Below are positions 1-6,883 of a stretch of DNA of 9,638 nucleotides, piece after piece. This DNA comes from Bacteroidota bacterium (GTDB taxonomy: Bacteria; Bacteroidota; Ignavibacteria; Ignavibacteriales; Melioribacteraceae). The translations under genes were made by a program, and so were the position numbers. Position 1 is the stretch's first letter. Each line of letters begins with the position of its first letter. The stretch is taken from contig JAKAHQ010000032.1 of assembly GCA_021814855.1 (NCBI GenBank), positions 1 to 9,638 on the forward strand. The letters run 5' to 3'. The notes beneath the pieces are model-generated. The model worked only from the letters and a program-made list of their open reading frames with translations, was not told where the DNA came from and did not search any database.

Positions 1-617
1 ATCTCTATAAAAGAATAAGCCCTGGCGACGGTCCCGGCACACTTGAAGATTGTCTTCAGCAAGGATACAAGCAGGAAGTAGCCGGATATATTGTTTACGG
101 TTCCAGCACAATGCTTGTTTATACGGCAGGCCACGGCGTACACGGATTCACTCTTGACCCGGCATTCGGAGAATTTATTCTTTCGCACGAAGATATAAAG
201 ATTCCCAAGCACGGAAGAATTTACTCGCTTAACGAAGGCAACTACTTTTCATGGCCAAAGGGATTGAAGAACTACATAAAATATCTTCAGGCAAATTATT
301 TTAATGGTAAGCCGTACCAGGCACGTTATGTAGGTTCGATGGTGGCGGATATTCACCGCACTTTGTTGTACGGAGGAATTTTTATTTATCCTGGAGATAG
401 AAGAAACGCGAAAGGTAAATTAAGATTAGTTTACGAATGCAACCCCGTTTCATTTATTGTCGAGGCAGCCGGGGGCAGAGCGACAAACGGCTCCCAAAAA
501 ATTTTGGAATTGAAACCGGAATCTCTTCATGAACGAACCCCGATTTTTATCGGCAGCGAAGAAGATGTTTTGCTTGTGGAAAAATTTTTAGCTGAGTCTG
601 ACGGGAAGATAAATTGA
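1..617 (+). CDS. fbp: Class I fructose-1,6-bisphosphatase, C-terminal part (5' end outside window)
   Basis: This enzyme hydrolyses fructose 1,6-bisphosphate to fructose 6-phosphate and phosphate in the cytoplasm, the committed step of gluconeogenesis. The reading frame is open from the left edge (first whole codon at base 3) to TGA at 615-617, giving 204 residues against roughly 330 for the family, so about the first third is missing. Class I hallmarks seen in order are GYIVYGSSTMLVYT, GVHGFTLDP, the NEGN motif, the block RYVGSMVADIHRTLLYGG (sugar-phosphate and active-site region), and KLRLVYECNP, which holds the lysine and glutamate associated with substrate and metal binding. The ATG at 111 is internal, because conserved family sequence continues upstream of it. 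It converges with the small gene at 666-932, and a perfect inverted repeat lies just after the stop. The family assignment is very secure; allosteric regulation cannot be judged because the N-terminal part is missing. Confidence 0.96.
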   Translation, partial: LYKRISPGDGPGTLEDCLQQGYKQEVAGYIVYGSSTMLVYTAGHGVHGFTLDPAFGEFILSHEDIKIPKHGRIYSLNEGNYFSWPKGLKNYIKYLQANYFNGKPYQARYVGSMVADIHRTLLYGGIFIYPGDRRNAKGKLRLVYECNPVSFIVEAAGGRATNGSQKILELKPESLHERTPIFIGSEEDVLLVEKFLAESDGKIN

Positions 618-624
618 CAATATA

Positions 625-653
625 AATTGAGGATTGTAATTCAATCCTCAATT
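625..653. terminator. Perfect 12-bp inverted repeat, probable bidirectional terminator
   Basis: The left arm AATTGAGGATTG (625-636) and right arm CAATCCTCAATT (642-653) are exact reverse complements around the 5-base loop TAATT. The hairpin begins 8 bases after the fbp stop and ends 12 bases before the stop of the convergent gene at 666-932, where a shared terminator is expected. The stem has only 5 G-C pairs and neither flank carries a clean T tract, so it is not a textbook intrinsic terminator. It could instead stabilise the two 3' ends. Confidence 0.62.
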
Positions 654-665
654 CCTAAATATCAT

Positions 666-932
666 TTACGATTTTACCTTCTTCAATTCTTCGGCAATTT
701 TTTTTGCCAGTTCTTCTTTGTTTAATCCTACAATTTTAATTTTGGTTGTCTTTACAAGGATTTCCGGAGCGTCACCCTCACCTTTCATATATCTATAAAG
801 ATTAAAACCCAAACGGTTCCTATCATTCATTATAGGGATATTTTCCTTAAACATTTCCGCAATATTATAGCATTGCTTTTCAAGCGAGCTTTCCGGGAAA
901 AACTTAGTAGCCGGAGGAGGTAATGTGGTCAT
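666..932 (-). CDS. Unrecognised 88-residue protein
   Basis: I do not recognise this protein family. The product is small and soluble, with no signal peptide or membrane segment. It starts with a proline-rich stretch (TLPPPATKFFPESSLE, about residues 3-18). A central part follows with a single cysteine (residue 22) and NRLGFNLYRYMKGEG, and the end is a lysine/glutamate-rich probable amphipathic helix (LNKEELAKKIAEELKKVKS). The ATG at 930-932 is the only plausible start: an in-frame stop lies 7 codons upstream, and GAAGG (positions 940-944 on the opposite strand) sits 7 bases before it, a good ribosome binding site by the standards of this window. It converges with fbp and diverges from the LPS genes, so it is probably transcribed alone. 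The composition and ribosome site favour a real gene, but no function can be assigned. The tail resembles the terminal helix of many small alpha/beta proteins, which is not diagnostic. Confidence 0.72.
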   Translation of the reverse strand: MTTLPPPATKFFPESSLEKQCYNIAEMFKENIPIMNDRNRLGFNLYRYMKGEGDAPEILVKTTKIKIVGLNKEELAKKIAEELKKVKS

Positions 933-998
933 CGATCTGCCTTCAAATTTTTAGCATCCGAAAAATAATCAAGAGGCGGTTTACTAACAAATCCAAGG

Positions 999-1029
999 TT
1001 GGAACGGACAATTGAATTGGCTAAATTTG
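999..1029 (+). promoter_or_regulatory. Candidate Bacteroidota-type promoter for the GT9-waaA operon
   Basis: TTG at 999-1001 and TAAATTTG at 1022-1029 are separated by 20 bp. This matches the primary sigma factor consensus described for Bacteroides (a TTTG or TTG element near -33 and TAnnTTTG near -7). Transcription would begin a few bases downstream, leaving a leader of about 15-20 bases before the TTG start codon at 1053. The match is by eye in an AT-rich gap, so chance cannot be excluded, but its position in the 120-bp divergent spacer fits. Confidence 0.55.
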
Positions 1030-1052
1030 TTTTGAAAAAACAATAAAATTAT

Positions 1053-2039
1053 TTGCCTCAAAAAGAAATAAATAAAATTCTAATCATTCGGCTCAGTTCC
1101 CTTGGCGATATTCTCCTAACCACGCCCGTTATCCGCGCTCTGAAGATGAAATATCCTTCCGCTCAAATTCATTTTGCGGTAAGAAAAGATTTCGAAGACG
1201 CAGTTCACTTTAATCCGTACTTGGATAGAATAATATTGTACGATAAAAATAATCCGTTATTTGCTCGCAGCGTGCTAATGCAGGTTGGATATGATTTAAT
1301 AATCGATTTGCAAAACAATAGCAGGAGCCGGGCGCTGTCTCGGAATTTAACAGCCGTGGTTCACAGATTTCATAAACCAACATTTAAAAAATTATTGCTG
1401 GTTTGGACTAAAATAAATCTGCTCAAAGATTTCAAGACAATCTCGGAGCGTTACGCTGAGTCTGCCGCCGTTAAACTGGATGGGAAAGGGCTTGAGCTTT
1501 CAATTCCCGGCGAAGTGTTTTCGCGGCTGGAAGATGGAAGAAAATATATTGGATTTTGTCCCGGCGCAAGGCATTTTACAAAAAGATGGCCGCCGGAATA
1601 TTTTATAGAATTGGGAAACAGTTTGACAAAACTTGGATACACAATTGTAATCTTTGGCGGCGCAGACGAAGCTGAAACTTGCGGTAAAATTAATTCCGGA
1701 ATCGGCGGATCGATCAATCTTCAAAACGATAACCGCCTGCTTCAGCTTGCAGCAGATATGAAAACGTGTACGGCGATAGTTGCAAATGATTCCGGCTTGA
1801 TGCATGTTGCGGCGGCAGTGGGTGTTCCTGTAATAGCTGTTTTCGGGTCGACAGTTAAAGAATTGGGCTTTGCGCCCTTCGGTGTTGAAAATTTAGTCTT
1901 AGAAAATAAATCGCTATCTTGCAGGCCGTGCAGCCACATTGGAAAAGCAAAGTGCCCTAAGAAGCATTTCAAATGTATGATGGATTTAACGCCGCAAATT
2001 GTTTTTAGTAATTCACAAAAGTTTTTGTCTACTTTATGA
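1053..2039 (+). CDS. Glycosyltransferase family 9, LPS heptosyltransferase type
   Basis: This is a GT9 enzyme that would transfer an ADP-activated heptose to the growing LPS inner core at the cytoplasmic face of the inner membrane. Family features over 328 residues are: the N-terminal strand-loop with RLSSLGDILLTTPVIRALK (residues 13-31, conserved acidic residue D19); DLIIDLQNNSRSR (81-93); the start of the C-terminal Rossmann domain at FCPGARHFTKRWP (168-180); and the nucleotide-sugar site NDSGLMHVAAAVGVP (245-259). A cysteine cluster, C290, C293, C301 and C308, follows the pattern CxPC...CP...C common in heptosyltransferase II-like members. The start is TTG at 1053: an in-frame stop lies at 1044-1046 and no ATG precedes the conserved first strand. 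There is no clear Shine-Dalgarno. Its stop overlaps the waaA start as ATGA, supporting translational coupling and a shared LPS role. Heptosyltransferase is likely, but which step it performs (WaaC, WaaF or WaaQ type) cannot be decided. Confidence 0.9.
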   Translation: MPQKEINKILIIRLSSLGDILLTTPVIRALKMKYPSAQIHFAVRKDFEDAVHFNPYLDRIILYDKNNPLFARSVLMQVGYDLIIDLQNNSRSRALSRNLTAVVHRFHKPTFKKLLLVWTKINLLKDFKTISERYAESAAVKLDGKGLELSIPGEVFSRLEDGRKYIGFCPGARHFTKRWPPEYFIELGNSLTKLGYTIVIFGGADEAETCGKINSGIGGSINLQNDNRLLQLAADMKTCTAIVANDSGLMHVAAAVGVPVIAVFGSTVKELGFAPFGVENLVLENKSLSCRPCSHIGKAKCPKKHFKCMMDLTPQIVFSNSQKFLSTL

Positions 2040-3313
2040 AAAAATTCTGGTATGTAGTTTATAATATTATTGTCATTCCTATTCTCAAATCGTTAGTAGC
2101 TATAGGAAAGTTGTTCAACCCCAAAATTAGAACGGGAATTGAAGGCCGGAAAAAGTTATTCGAAAATTTGATTATCGATCTTGCCGGGATTGATCGTAAA
2201 AAGAAAATGATTTGGGTTCATTCGGCCTCGATGGGAGAATTTGAACAAGCCAAGCCCATCATAGAAAAATTACGGGAAGAAAAAAACGTTAATATCCTCA
2301 TTACATTTTTTTCGCCGTCGGGCTACACTAATTCGTTAAAATATCCTTTCGCGGATGTAATTGCTTACTTTCCTTACGATACGCCCGGCATGACCAGCAG
2401 GTTCTTGAATTTAGTAAGACCGAACCTTGCAATATTTATGCGATACGATATTTGGCCCAATATGATTTGGCAGCTTGAGAAGAAAGGAATTCCGAGTTTT
2501 ATTGTCGACGCTACAATGCGGAGAAGAACCCCGCGTAAATGGCTGCTGGCCAAAAGTTTTCACAAATCTCTTTATTCGCGGGTTACTAAAATTCTTACGG
2601 TTTCGAAAAATGACGAGGAGAATTTCAAAACTTTTAATATCGGCGTAAAACAAATCAAAGCCGTCGGGGATACAAGATTCGACCGCGTCTATGTGAAGAG
2701 TCTTCAAGCTAAAGAGAAGAAACTTTTTAGGGACGGATTCTTCGACGGGAAAAAAGTTTTTGTAATGGGAAGTTCATGGGAAAGCGACCAGGAAGTTATG
2801 ATTCCCGCCGTAACAAAATTAATGGAGTACGATCCGGATGTAATTGCGATTATAGTGCCTCACGAACCGACAATTTTTCATCTTGAACAAATAGAACAAC
2901 AGTTGTCGGGAAAATATAACCCCATAAGATTTTCGTACCTAAATAATTACCAGGGAGAAAGAATAATTATAATCGATTCCATCGGCATTCTACTGACGCT
3001 TTATACATACGCGCATGCTGCGTATGTCGGCGGCAGTTTTAAACAAGGCATTCACAACGTGCTTGAACCGGCTGTTTACGGTATACCTGTATTGTTCGGA
3101 CCGAAACATCAAAACAGCCAGGAAGCGGTTCATCTTGCTAAGATTGGAGGAGCTTTTGTAATTGAGAACAGGCGGGACGCATATAAAACATTAAGGAAGA
3201 TATTTCTTGATGATAAATTCCGGCAAGAGGCGGGAAGAATATGTTTCAATTACGTTAAGGAAAATATCGGCGCCACATCAAAAATACTGGAAGAGATTTA
3301 TCGATTCATCTAA
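2036..3313 (+). CDS. waaA: 3-deoxy-D-manno-octulosonic acid (Kdo) transferase
   Basis: WaaA (KdtA) transfers Kdo from CMP-Kdo to the lipid A precursor, starting the LPS inner core, while anchored at the inner membrane. The length of 425 residues is typical. A hydrophobic N-terminal segment (about residues 5-25, YVVYNIIVIPILKSLVAIG) serves as the membrane anchor. VHSASMGEFEQAKP (61-74) contains the catalytic glutamate E68. RYDIWPN (136-142) sits at the position of the usual ETELWPN. GDTRFDR (211-217) and the HEP motif (276-278) follow, and the CMP-Kdo binding region is YVGGSFKQGIHNVLEPAVYG (330-349) plus PVLFGPKHQNSQEA. The ATG overlaps the end of the GT9 gene by 4 bases, with no Shine-Dalgarno, consistent with coupling. 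The substituted WPN motif and the absence of the usual ARLS-like motif (ATMRRRTPR here, 159-167) are departures from the proteobacterial form. Whether the enzyme adds one or two Kdo residues cannot be read from sequence. Confidence 0.94.
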   Translation: MKKFWYVVYNIIVIPILKSLVAIGKLFNPKIRTGIEGRKKLFENLIIDLAGIDRKKKMIWVHSASMGEFEQAKPIIEKLREEKNVNILITFFSPSGYTNSLKYPFADVIAYFPYDTPGMTSRFLNLVRPNLAIFMRYDIWPNMIWQLEKKGIPSFIVDATMRRRTPRKWLLAKSFHKSLYSRVTKILTVSKNDEENFKTFNIGVKQIKAVGDTRFDRVYVKSLQAKEKKLFRDGFFDGKKVFVMGSSWESDQEVMIPAVTKLMEYDPDVIAIIVPHEPTIFHLEQIEQQLSGKYNPIRFSYLNNYQGERIIIIDSIGILLTLYTYAHAAYVGGSFKQGIHNVLEPAVYGIPVLFGPKHQNSQEAVHLAKIGGAFVIENRRDAYKTLRKIFLDDKFRQEAGRICFNYVKENIGATSKILEEIYRFI

Positions 3314-3484
3314 ACCGTTTTTAATTGGCCGCCCGGTTGTTTTAGAAAACATGGATTGAATTAATGCGGATAACGGTTAAACATCCCGTCCGGCTTTATG
3401 ACGCGAATTTACGTTTACTGTTCTTATTTAATTTCACTACTGTATTTTATAAATTGACTTAAGATTTAATTCAAATAAATAGAT
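3314..3484. other. Intergenic spacer between waaA and the hybrid kinase gene
   Basis: This 171-bp AT-rich stretch should hold the end of the LPS transcript and the kinase promoter, but neither is clear. AACCG (3313-3317) and CGGTT (3334-3338) could form a weak 5-bp stem with a long loop and no T tract. TATAAA at 3448-3453 is a possible -10 element with no convincing partner upstream, and no TAnnTTTG motif is present. A 32-codon frame at 3364-3462 has no ribosome site or recognisable product. Confidence 0.4.
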
Positions 3485-6400
3485 ATGACTTCATCTGGCG
3501 ATAAAAGCCACGAACGCACAAGAACAGAAATCTCATTTAAAGAGATTATCGACAACGCCCCCATCGGAATTTTAATTTTTCAGCGGGACTGGAAAATAAA
3601 ATTCGCGAATAATTTATTCTTTAGGTTCGGCGGCGTATTGGCCGAAGATTCCCAAGGCGTTATAGGCCAAAGCATTTTTGATAACCGCATGTTTGATAAC
3701 GCCGATATACGTGAAGAACTGTTGCAGCTTAGAAACGGAGAGTCGTTCGAGAAGCAACTCGTTTCGGCTCGCACAATAACGGGCGGTAAAATATCTCTTT
3801 ACCTCAAAGGCGCGCCTATAATTTTTGATAACGAAGTGACCGGCGGAATTTTAATTCTTGAGGATATTAAATCCGGACTGCATGAATCGCAGCTGCCGCT
3901 TACTGAAATAAAGAGTTTCCAAATCTTCCTGAAATTAATAAGCGATTTTTATGTAATCGCCGATGTTGAAGGGCATATAATAAATGCCGGTCAAAATGAA
4001 TCCGAACTTTTCGACTTTATTTTTGAAAATGAAAATTTCAAGAAGTCGCCCGATCGGAAAAAGCTTTCCTCTCTGTTATTCAAAAAGTTAATTGAAAATA
4101 CGGTCTCGTCCAACCAGGTATTATCTACCTATATACCATTCAAAAAGGGAGCGAAAGAATATACCGCGCTCGTTTCGATTGTTCCGATCAGTGCAGACGG
4201 CTTAACCATCGGCCATGTGATTTTACTTTTTAAGGATTTGGATAAAGAAAAAGAACCGCTCGGATTAGCCGGCGAGGCCATAGAAGAATTAGCCAGGTAC
4301 GAACAAATTACGGCTACTGTTATTGACGGATTGATAGGAACAAATAAAAGCGGTAAAATAATTCTGTGGAATGAGTCCTCCGCGAAGTTATTCGGCTTGA
4401 CGCGAAGCGAGGTATTTGGAAAATTTATCGGCAAAATATTTCCAACCATCGATGATAAATATTTTTCCGAACTTTTCGAAACGCTTCACGAAAAAAAGGA
4501 ATGGTTTCTTGAACTGAAAATCGGCGACGACGAAGTGGTTGCCGAATACTTCGACGCCAAGGTTGCCCTAATTGGAGAAGAGGACGAGGAGACAGTTCTT
4601 TTCCTTTGCTCGAATGTTACAAGCAGAATTAGGCGCGAGCAGGAATTAAAAAAATCCGAGGAGCGGTTCCGCAACATTGTTACCAACTCTCACGATTTTA
4701 TCTGCACACTCGATCTCAGGGGCAGAATCACGTATGCCAATCCTAGTTTTCTCGAAGTCTTTCAATATGAAGAAGAAGAAATACAGAACTTGAATTTTGT
4801 GGAATTAATCGATCCCTACTTTTTAATTCATCAAACATTTAAACTCAGCGAAATTGCATCCGAAAAAACTAAATCCTACGAGTTGCCGCTGCTTTCAAAG
4901 TTGGGACAGATGATTCACGTGCTCGCAAGTTTTTCTACCGTAAACGATTTAAGCGGTGGTGTGCAATATTACAATATCATACTAACGGATATAACGCTTA
5001 AGAAGGAATCGGAAAAAGATTTGCTTCTTATCCGTTCGGTTTTCGAGGCCTCGCTTGACGGAATTGCTCTTATCAGCAAGAACCGGTTTGTTTTGGTTAA
5101 CGATTCTTTCGTCAAAATGTTCGGGTACAGAAGCGCGAGCGAGATCTTAAGCGAGAACCCGATAAAGTGCGTTGCCGAAAAAGATAAAGACAGACTTACC
5201 CAATTTATTTCTCTTGCCGAAGCCGGTAAAGATTCACCGGCGCGGTATAATTTTACCGGAAAGCGCAAGGACGCCTCGACCTTTGAAGTGGAGAACTCAG
5301 TTTCTTCCTACCAAATTGAAAATGAACAATTTATGGTTTGGGTTCTAAGAGATGTAACCGAGGAGAAAAAAGCTCAATATGCTCTCTTAACCTCCGAAGA
5401 GCGGTACAGAAGTATTTCTGAAAATATTAACGAGTGCATCTGGACAGCGGAAAATATAGCGGGGCAGCTTCAAGCGGTATTTTATACTCCGGCAATCAAA
5501 AAAATTACCGGCTACGATGCCCAGGATTTTATAGATGACCATGAATTGTGGGGAAAGATTATTCACCCGGACGATTCGGATTTTGTAAATGAGAAACTTG
5601 ATAAATTATACAGCGACTCTGCCCGGCATTTCGATTCGCTTGAATATCGAATACTGGATGCTCTTGGAAATGTTATTTGGATCGAAAACAAGATTTCTTT
5701 GATTCGCGATCCCAGGGGCAAGATTCAAAAAGTTTTCGGCGTTATAAACGATATTAGTCTTTCTAAGCGGGCTGCCGAAGAGCTGCGTAAATCCACAGAA
5801 AATCTTAAAGAGCTTAACGAAACAAAGGACCGGTTCATATCAATAATTTCTCACGACCTGCGCACGCCGTTCAGTTCAATACTTGGTTACACGGACATAC
5901 TTCTTAACGATGATGATCTTACAGAGGATAAAAAACGCGAGTACATCGAGTATATCCAGGAGTCGTCTCAGAGCATGTTATCGCTTGTTAATTCTCTGCT
6001 CGATTGGACGCGTCTTCAAACCGGGCGGGTTAAGTTTGAACCGGAGCGGGTAAACGTGAAAGATCTTGTTTCCAAATCCGTACAAATGCTTTCAGGCGCG
6101 GCGATGCAGAAAAATATCAAGATATCGTCCGGACTTACAAAAGATTTTTTTGTACACGCCGATGAAGAAATGCTTATGCAGGTTTTTAACAATCTTATTT
6201 CGAACGCTATAAAGTTTACTAGGACGGATGGAAAGATTGCTATTAGCGCTCAAGCCGATATCGAGAAGCGGCAGGTTAGATTCGGCGTTAAGGACGACGG
6301 CGTAGGAATTAAAAAAGAAAATTTAGTTAAACTGTTTAAGGTCGATTCGAAATATACAACGCCAGGTACTTCCGGCGAGAGAGGAAGCGGGCTCGGATTA

Positions 6401-6883
6401 TCACTCGTTCAGGAAATTGTTAAAAAGCACGGCGGCGAAATTTGGGTTGAGAGCGAATACGAAAAGGGAAGCGAGTTTATATTTACCATTCCGGTGGCTT
6501 CAAGTTATATTCTTTTGGTAGAAGACGTGAGAATGGACCGATTGCTCTACACAAAACTTTTGAAAAGTCTTATGCCCAGTTACAATATTTTGGAAGCAGA
6601 AGACGGAAAAAAAGCCCTTGAAATGATTAAACAATTTTCACCTGCGATCGTTATTACGGATCATAAGATGCCGATTATGAACGGTTACGATATGGTTAAG
6701 CAATTGAGCTTCTCTGACTTAAAGTATAAACCGCCGGTTATTCTATTAAGCAGCGAGATTACCAAAACAATCGAGAGCGAGTATAAAGAATTGGGAGTTG
6801 AATTTATATTTCAAAAACCGGTTAGTCTCGGAAATTTTAAAAACGCAATTGAACAATCAATGCGTAAAGCAATTTTTAGTTAG
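3485..6883 (+). CDS. Soluble multi-PAS hybrid sensor histidine kinase with C-terminal receiver
   Basis: This 1132-residue protein would sense cytoplasmic signals, autophosphorylate on histidine and pass phosphate to its own receiver. I see six PAS or PAS-like units: about 17-128, 145-252 (divergent), 268-380, 391-505, 512-626 and 638-758, the last of PAS_3 type with HPDD at 694-697. SEERFRNIV (391-399) and SEERYRSIS (638-646) open two of them. A helical linker leads to the HisKA domain with phosphoacceptor H790 (SHDLRTP). The ATP-binding domain shows an N box (N903, N907), G1 DDGVGI (937-942) and G2 GSGLGL (967-972). The receiver spans about 1008-1130, with acidic E1013 and D1014, phosphoacceptor D1059, S1089 and K1111, so all key residues are present. 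No membrane segment or signal peptide is visible. The ATG at 3485 is the first possible start, since an in-frame TAA lies at 3476-3478. With no DNA-binding output, it needs a downstream partner, which is absent here. The ligand is unknown. Confidence 0.95.
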   Translation: MTSSGDKSHERTRTEISFKEIIDNAPIGILIFQRDWKIKFANNLFFRFGGVLAEDSQGVIGQSIFDNRMFDNADIREELLQLRNGESFEKQLVSARTITGGKISLYLKGAPIIFDNEVTGGILILEDIKSGLHESQLPLTEIKSFQIFLKLISDFYVIADVEGHIINAGQNESELFDFIFENENFKKSPDRKKLSSLLFKKLIENTVSSNQVLSTYIPFKKGAKEYTALVSIVPISADGLTIGHVILLFKDLDKEKEPLGLAGEAIEELARYEQITATVIDGLIGTNKSGKIILWNESSAKLFGLTRSEVFGKFIGKIFPTIDDKYFSELFETLHEKKEWFLELKIGDDEVVAEYFDAKVALIGEEDEETVLFLCSNVTSRIRREQELKKSEERFRNIVTNSHDFICTLDLRGRITYANPSFLEVFQYEEEEIQNLNFVELIDPYFLIHQTFKLSEIASEKTKSYELPLLSKLGQMIHVLASFSTVNDLSGGVQYYNIILTDITLKKESEKDLLLIRSVFEASLDGIALISKNRFVLVNDSFVKMFGYRSASEILSENPIKCVAEKDKDRLTQFISLAEAGKDSPARYNFTGKRKDASTFEVENSVSSYQIENEQFMVWVLRDVTEEKKAQYALLTSEERYRSISENINECIWTAENIAGQLQAVFYTPAIKKITGYDAQDFIDDHELWGKIIHPDDSDFVNEKLDKLYSDSARHFDSLEYRILDALGNVIWIENKISLIRDPRGKIQKVFGVINDISLSKRAAEELRKSTENLKELNETKDRFISIISHDLRTPFSSILGYTDILLNDDDLTEDKKREYIEYIQESSQSMLSLVNSLLDWTRLQTGRVKFEPERVNVKDLVSKSVQMLSGAAMQKNIKISSGLTKDFFVHADEEMLMQVFNNLISNAIKFTRTDGKIAISAQADIEKRQVRFGVKDDGVGIKKENLVKLFKVDSKYTTPGTSGERGSGLGLSLVQEIVKKHGGEIWVESEYEKGSEFIFTIPVASSYILLVEDVRMDRLLYTKLLKSLMPSYNILEAEDGKKALEMIKQFSPAIVITDHKMPIMNGYDMVKQLSFSDLKYKPPVILLSSEITKTIESEYKELGVEFIFQKPVSLGNFKNAIEQSMRKAIFS

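Noticed and set aside
945..980. A promoter-like TTG and AAAATTTG on the minus strand before the 88-residue gene
   Set aside because: The second element misses the first consensus base and sits so close to the ribosome binding site that transcription would start within it.
1451..1972. Several minus-strand open frames opposite the GT9 gene
   Set aside because: They are shadows of a well-supported glycosyltransferase coding frame and carry no recognisable motif.
3313..3350. Possible terminator hairpin just after waaA
   Set aside because: The stem AACCG/CGGTT is only 5 bp with a 16-base loop and no T tract; a neighbouring GTTTT/AAAAC palindrome has too small a loop.
3364..3462. A 32-codon open frame in the gap before the hybrid kinase gene
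   Set aside because: It has no ribosome binding site, no recognisable motif, and a length expected by chance in AT-rich DNA.
3455..3482. TTGACT followed after 16-17 bp by an AT-rich hexamer, resembling a sigma-70 promoter
   Set aside because: The -10-like hexamer TAAATA matches poorly and lies just before the ATG at 3485, so transcription would start inside the gene.
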